Origin: Streptomyces sp. NBC_00091
GTDB lineage: Bacteria > Actinomycetota > Actinomycetes > Streptomycetales > Streptomycetaceae
Direction of reading: 5' to 3'
DNA length: 64,000 nucleotides
Assembly: GCF_026343185.1 (NCBI RefSeq)
Contig: NZ_JAPEMA010000001.1
Span: 868,001 to 932,000 of the forward strand
Both the position numbers and the translations under genes were made by a program. The notes below the pieces were generated by a model that made no database searches, was not told the origin of the DNA, and worked only from the letters and a program-made list of their open reading frames with translations. Shown here in pieces: positions 61,688 through 64,000 of the stretch. How positions within the stretch are numbered: the stretch's first letter is position 1; every line of letters starts with the position of its first letter.

Positions 61688-62436
61688 TTCTTGCCCTCCC
61701 CCGCGGCGTCGCGCCGCTGCTGCGCCCTGGCCTTGCGGTGGTCGTACGGCTGCGCGGGCGCGCTCTGCCCGCGCAGCTCCTCCAGGAGCTTGGTGATGTC
61801 CGCCATGATGGCCTCGGTGGCCCCCTTGAGGACATCCGGCGTGGGCTCGCGGTCGTAGAACGCCGAGAGGTCCACGGGCGGTCCGGCGAGCACCTGGAGG
61901 GTCTTGCGCGGGAACAGCCGGACCTTGTTCTCCTTGGCGTAGGGCGGCATCGCGAGATTCGCGCCCCACTGGGCCACGGGAATGACCGGGGCCTTGGTGA
62001 TCAGCGCCACGCGGGCGACGCCGGTCTTGCCGGCCATCGGCCACATCTCCGGGTCGCGGGTGAGGGTGCCTTCCGGGTAAAAGGCGACGCATTCACCGCG
62101 CTCGACGGCGGCCACGGCGGCCCGGAATGCGTCCAGGGCGTTGGTGGTCTCGCGGTAGACGGGGATCTGTCCGGATCCGCGCAGGATCATGCCGACAAAA
62201 GGCACCTTGAAGAGTCCGGCCTTGGCGAGCAATCGGGGCACCCGGCCGGTGTTGTACTGGAAGTGCGCGTAGGAGAGCGGGTCCAGATACGAGTTGTGAT
62301 TGACGGCGGTGATAAATCCGCCGTCGGCCGGAATGTGATCCATTCCCCGCCAGTCCCGCTTGAAGAGCACTACCAGCGGCGGTTTTGCGATGACCGCCGC
62401 CAGGCGGTACCAGAAGCCGATTCTGCGGCGGGACAC
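61684..62436 (-). CDS. 1-acylglycerol-3-phosphate acyltransferase family protein
   Basis: A 250-residue PlsC-family enzyme. Acyltransferase block I VNHNSYLD has the HX4D motif; block III is FYPEGTLTRD. A Lys/Arg/Gln-rich tail ends the protein. GTG at 62436 with GAGGAAGG 7 bases upstream. Translationally coupled to gpsA. Confidence 0.92.
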   Translation of the reverse strand: MSRRRIGFWYRLAAVIAKPPLVVLFKRDWRGMDHIPADGGFITAVNHNSYLDPLSYAHFQYNTGRVPRLLAKAGLFKVPFVGMILRGSGQIPVYRETTNALDAFRAAVAAVERGECVAFYPEGTLTRDPEMWPMAGKTGVARVALITKAPVIPVAQWGANLAMPPYAKENKVRLFPRKTLQVLAGPPVDLSAFYDREPTPDVLKGATEAIMADITKLLEELRGQSAPAQPYDHRKARAQQRRDAAGEGKK

Positions 62437-62601
62437 TCGGACACCTTCCTCTACGACCGGTGCGTGGCTTGGGCACCTTGTGGGCCGGACAAGTGTCGCC
62501 CCAGGTCCGGTCTCTGTCGAGGACACCGTACGCCCCGCTCGGACCACAAGGCCCCGCTGCGGCCGCCCTGGGGCGACAATGGGCCGACTGATGACCGGGC
62601 C

Positions 62602-63483
62602 ATGACCTGCCGATGGGTCGGGCGGGTGCCGGAGCGCACCGGAGGGAAGGGGTCAGCCACGAACGCCGTCTGGAGCCTGGTGGTCCCGCTGAAGCCCTTG
62701 GCGCTGGCCAAGAGCCGTCTGGCGGCGGCGGTGGGCGCCTCCCGTCCCGGGCTCGCGCTGGCCTTCGCGCAGGACACCGTCGCGGGGGCGCTGGCCTGCG
62801 CCTCCGTCACGGATGTGGTGGTCGTCACGGACGACGCCCTGGCGGGGGCGGAACTGGCCAGGCTGGGGGCCCGGATCCTGGCGGACGCCCCGGGCGCGGG
62901 GCTCAACGCCGCGCTGGCCCACGGGGCGCGGGCGGTGCGCGCGGGGCGGCCCGGATCGCCGGTGGCCGCGATGAACGCGGACCTGCCCGCCCTGCGGCCG
63001 CCGGAATTGCTACGTGTGCTCGATACCGCGGCGGCTTTTCCCCGCGCATTTCTGGCGGACGCGGCGGGAATCGGCACCACCCTGCTTTCCGCCGGTCCGG
63101 ACGTGGAATTGGCACCCTCGTTCGGCGGCCCCTCCCGGGCCCGGCATTCGGCCTCCGGAGCGGTGGAAATCGCCCTGGCGGGCGTGGAGAGCGTACGCCG
63201 GGACGTGGACACCGGGGCGGACCTGCGGACCGCCCTCTCCCTCGGCGTGGGGCGGCACACGGCCCGATACAGTGCGCGTATGCAGGCGACCGCGTACACG
63301 TACGACTCCCAGACCCGCAGCGGCAGCGTGCTGCTGGACGACGGCACCCCGGTGCCCTTCGAGGCCGCGGCCTTCGACGCGGGGGGCCTGCGGCTGCTGC
63401 GGCCCGGGCAGCGGGTCCGTATCGAGACGGAGGGCGAGGGGCCGGCCCTGCGCATCACGCTGGTGACCCTGCAGACCTTCTGA
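62602..63483 (+). CDS. cofC: 2-phospho-L-lactate guanylyltransferase CofC with C-terminal extension
   Basis: 293 residues. CofC core VWSLVVPLKPLALAKSRLAA, VVVVTDDALAG and AAMNADLPALRPPELL, acting in coenzyme F420 synthesis. It ends near residue 226. A 67-residue beta-rich tail beginning with Met227 (MQATAYTYDSQTRSGSVLLD) follows in frame. TACAGT six bases before that ATG looks like a -10 of a leaderless gene. The 5' start is uncertain: AAGGGG lies 6 bases before an ACG at 62659, but ATG 62602 is the first standard codon. Confidence 0.8.
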   Translation: MTCRWVGRVPERTGGKGSATNAVWSLVVPLKPLALAKSRLAAAVGASRPGLALAFAQDTVAGALACASVTDVVVVTDDALAGAELARLGARILADAPGAGLNAALAHGARAVRAGRPGSPVAAMNADLPALRPPELLRVLDTAAAFPRAFLADAAGIGTTLLSAGPDVELAPSFGGPSRARHSASGAVEIALAGVESVRRDVDTGADLRTALSLGVGRHTARYSARMQATAYTYDSQTRSGSVLLDDGTPVPFEAAAFDAGGLRLLRPGQRVRIETEGEGPALRITLVTLQTF

Positions 63484-63545
63484 GCCACCGGGCCACTACG
63501 CCGTCTTACGACCGCGCACGCCTCTGACCTGCGAAGAACGCACCG

Positions 63546-63579
63546 CGGGCCGGCTTCCCCAGGTGGGGAAGCCGGCCCG
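63546..63579. terminator. Bidirectional terminator, cofC / hupS
   Basis: A perfect 16-bp stem (63546-63561 with 63564-63579) between convergent genes. Confidence 0.8.
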
Positions 63580-63598
63580 GCGTGTGTGACTGGCGCCC

Positions 63599-64000
63599 TT
63601 ACTTCTTGCGGGCGGTGGTCTTCTTCGCGGTGGCCTTGCGCGTCGCCGTCTTCTTGGCGGGCGCCTTCGTCGCGGTGGCCTTCTTGGCCGCCGGGGCGGT
63701 CTTCTTCGCGGTGGCGGTGGCCTTCTTGGCCGTCGCCGTGGCCTTCTTGGCCGGGGCCGCCTTCTTGGCCGTGGCCGTGGCCTTCTTCGCGACCGTGGTC
63801 TTCGCCGCGGCCTTCTTGACGGTCGTCGCGGCCTTCTTCGCGACGGTCTTCTTCGCCACGGTCTTCTTGGCGACCGCGGTCTTCGCGGCGGCCTTCTTCG
63901 CCGTGGTGGCCTTCTTCGCGGCGGCCTTCTTGACCGTGGCGGAAGCGCCGCCGGTCAGGCTGCCCTTGGGGGCCTTCTTCACGGCGACCTCGTCGCCCTT
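63599..64000 (-). CDS. hupS: Histone-like protein HupS-type, C-terminal part
   Basis: Runs off the window edge; 133 codons of the 3' end are present. The visible protein begins KGDEVAVKKAPKGSL and continues as Ala/Lys repeats (AAKKATATAKK type), the H1-like tail of HupS. HupS compacts the spore nucleoid in Streptomyces. The HU domain should lie just beyond 64000. Confidence 0.85.
   Translation of the reverse strand, partial: KGDEVAVKKAPKGSLTGGASATVKKAAAKKATTAKKAAAKTAVAKKTVAKKTVAKKAATTVKKAAAKTTVAKKATATAKKAAPAKKATATAKKATATAKKTAPAAKKATATKAPAKKTATRKATAKKTTARKK

Overview
The window is a high-GC chromosomal segment from a Streptomyces. The gene set says so: sporulation sigma factor WhiG, the Streptomyces-type differentiation regulator NsdA, four adjacent type I signal peptidases, an amtB-glnK-glnD nitrogen cluster, GTG/TTG starts with strong Shine-Dalgarno sequences, and a partial histone-like gene with a Lys/Ala tail. 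Gene order matches, from memory, the S. coelicolor core region from about hupS to rlmN (SCO5556 to SCO5645). No rRNA, tRNA, CRISPR array, insertion sequence or prophage block was seen. Most genes are on the minus strand.

Layout, low to high coordinate. 1-6 kb: rlmN, cdsA, frr, pyrH, tsf and rpsB (read rpsB to rlmN), a translation and phospholipid block. 6-12 kb: secreted M23 peptidase, TetR regulator, whiG, then dprA-yifB-yraN overlapping end to end. 11.7-18.8 kb: a small DUF2469 protein, a NUDIX hydrolase, four signal peptidases, rplS, trmD, rimM, a KH protein and rpsP. 19-25.7 kb: a SprT-like protein, a prolyl-tRNA synthetase, a methyltransferase-like protein, ftsH and ffh. 26-33 kb: glnD-glnK-amtB behind a candidate GlnR site, nsdA, and a degenerate primase-polymerase-like protein. 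33-44 kb: ftsY, a divergent NCS1 permease and flavin oxidoreductase, glucose permease glcP, smc, a small coiled-coil protein and acylphosphatase. 44-51 kb: a secreted CAP-domain protein, a WrbA/HxlR divergent pair, mutM-rnc-rpmF-DUF177, a DivIVA-like protein, coaD and rsmD. 51-64 kb: recG, a DAK2 protein, rpmB, thiD-thiL, an AsnC-type small regulator, a DUF3515 lipoprotein, ddl, gpsA, an acyltransferase, cofC and the end of a hupS-like gene.

Most of this is housekeeping: ribosome assembly, SRP targeting plus signal cleavage (ffh, ftsY, sip genes), chromosome organisation (smc, hupS) and repair (recG, mutM, dprA). The exceptional object is a 339-residue intein in the Walker A loop of RecG. It begins with Ala rather than Cys or Ser, carries the Trp/Cys/Thr residues expected of a class 3 intein, and has two LAGLIDADG-like motifs. 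Second-tier oddities are a low-complexity insertion inside the SMC hinge that looks like a genomic repeat read in frame, an in-frame CofC extension with a possible leaderless internal start, an M23 peptidase frame that runs about 265 bp into the opposing tetR gene, and a perfect 19-bp palindrome between ftsY and the permease gene.
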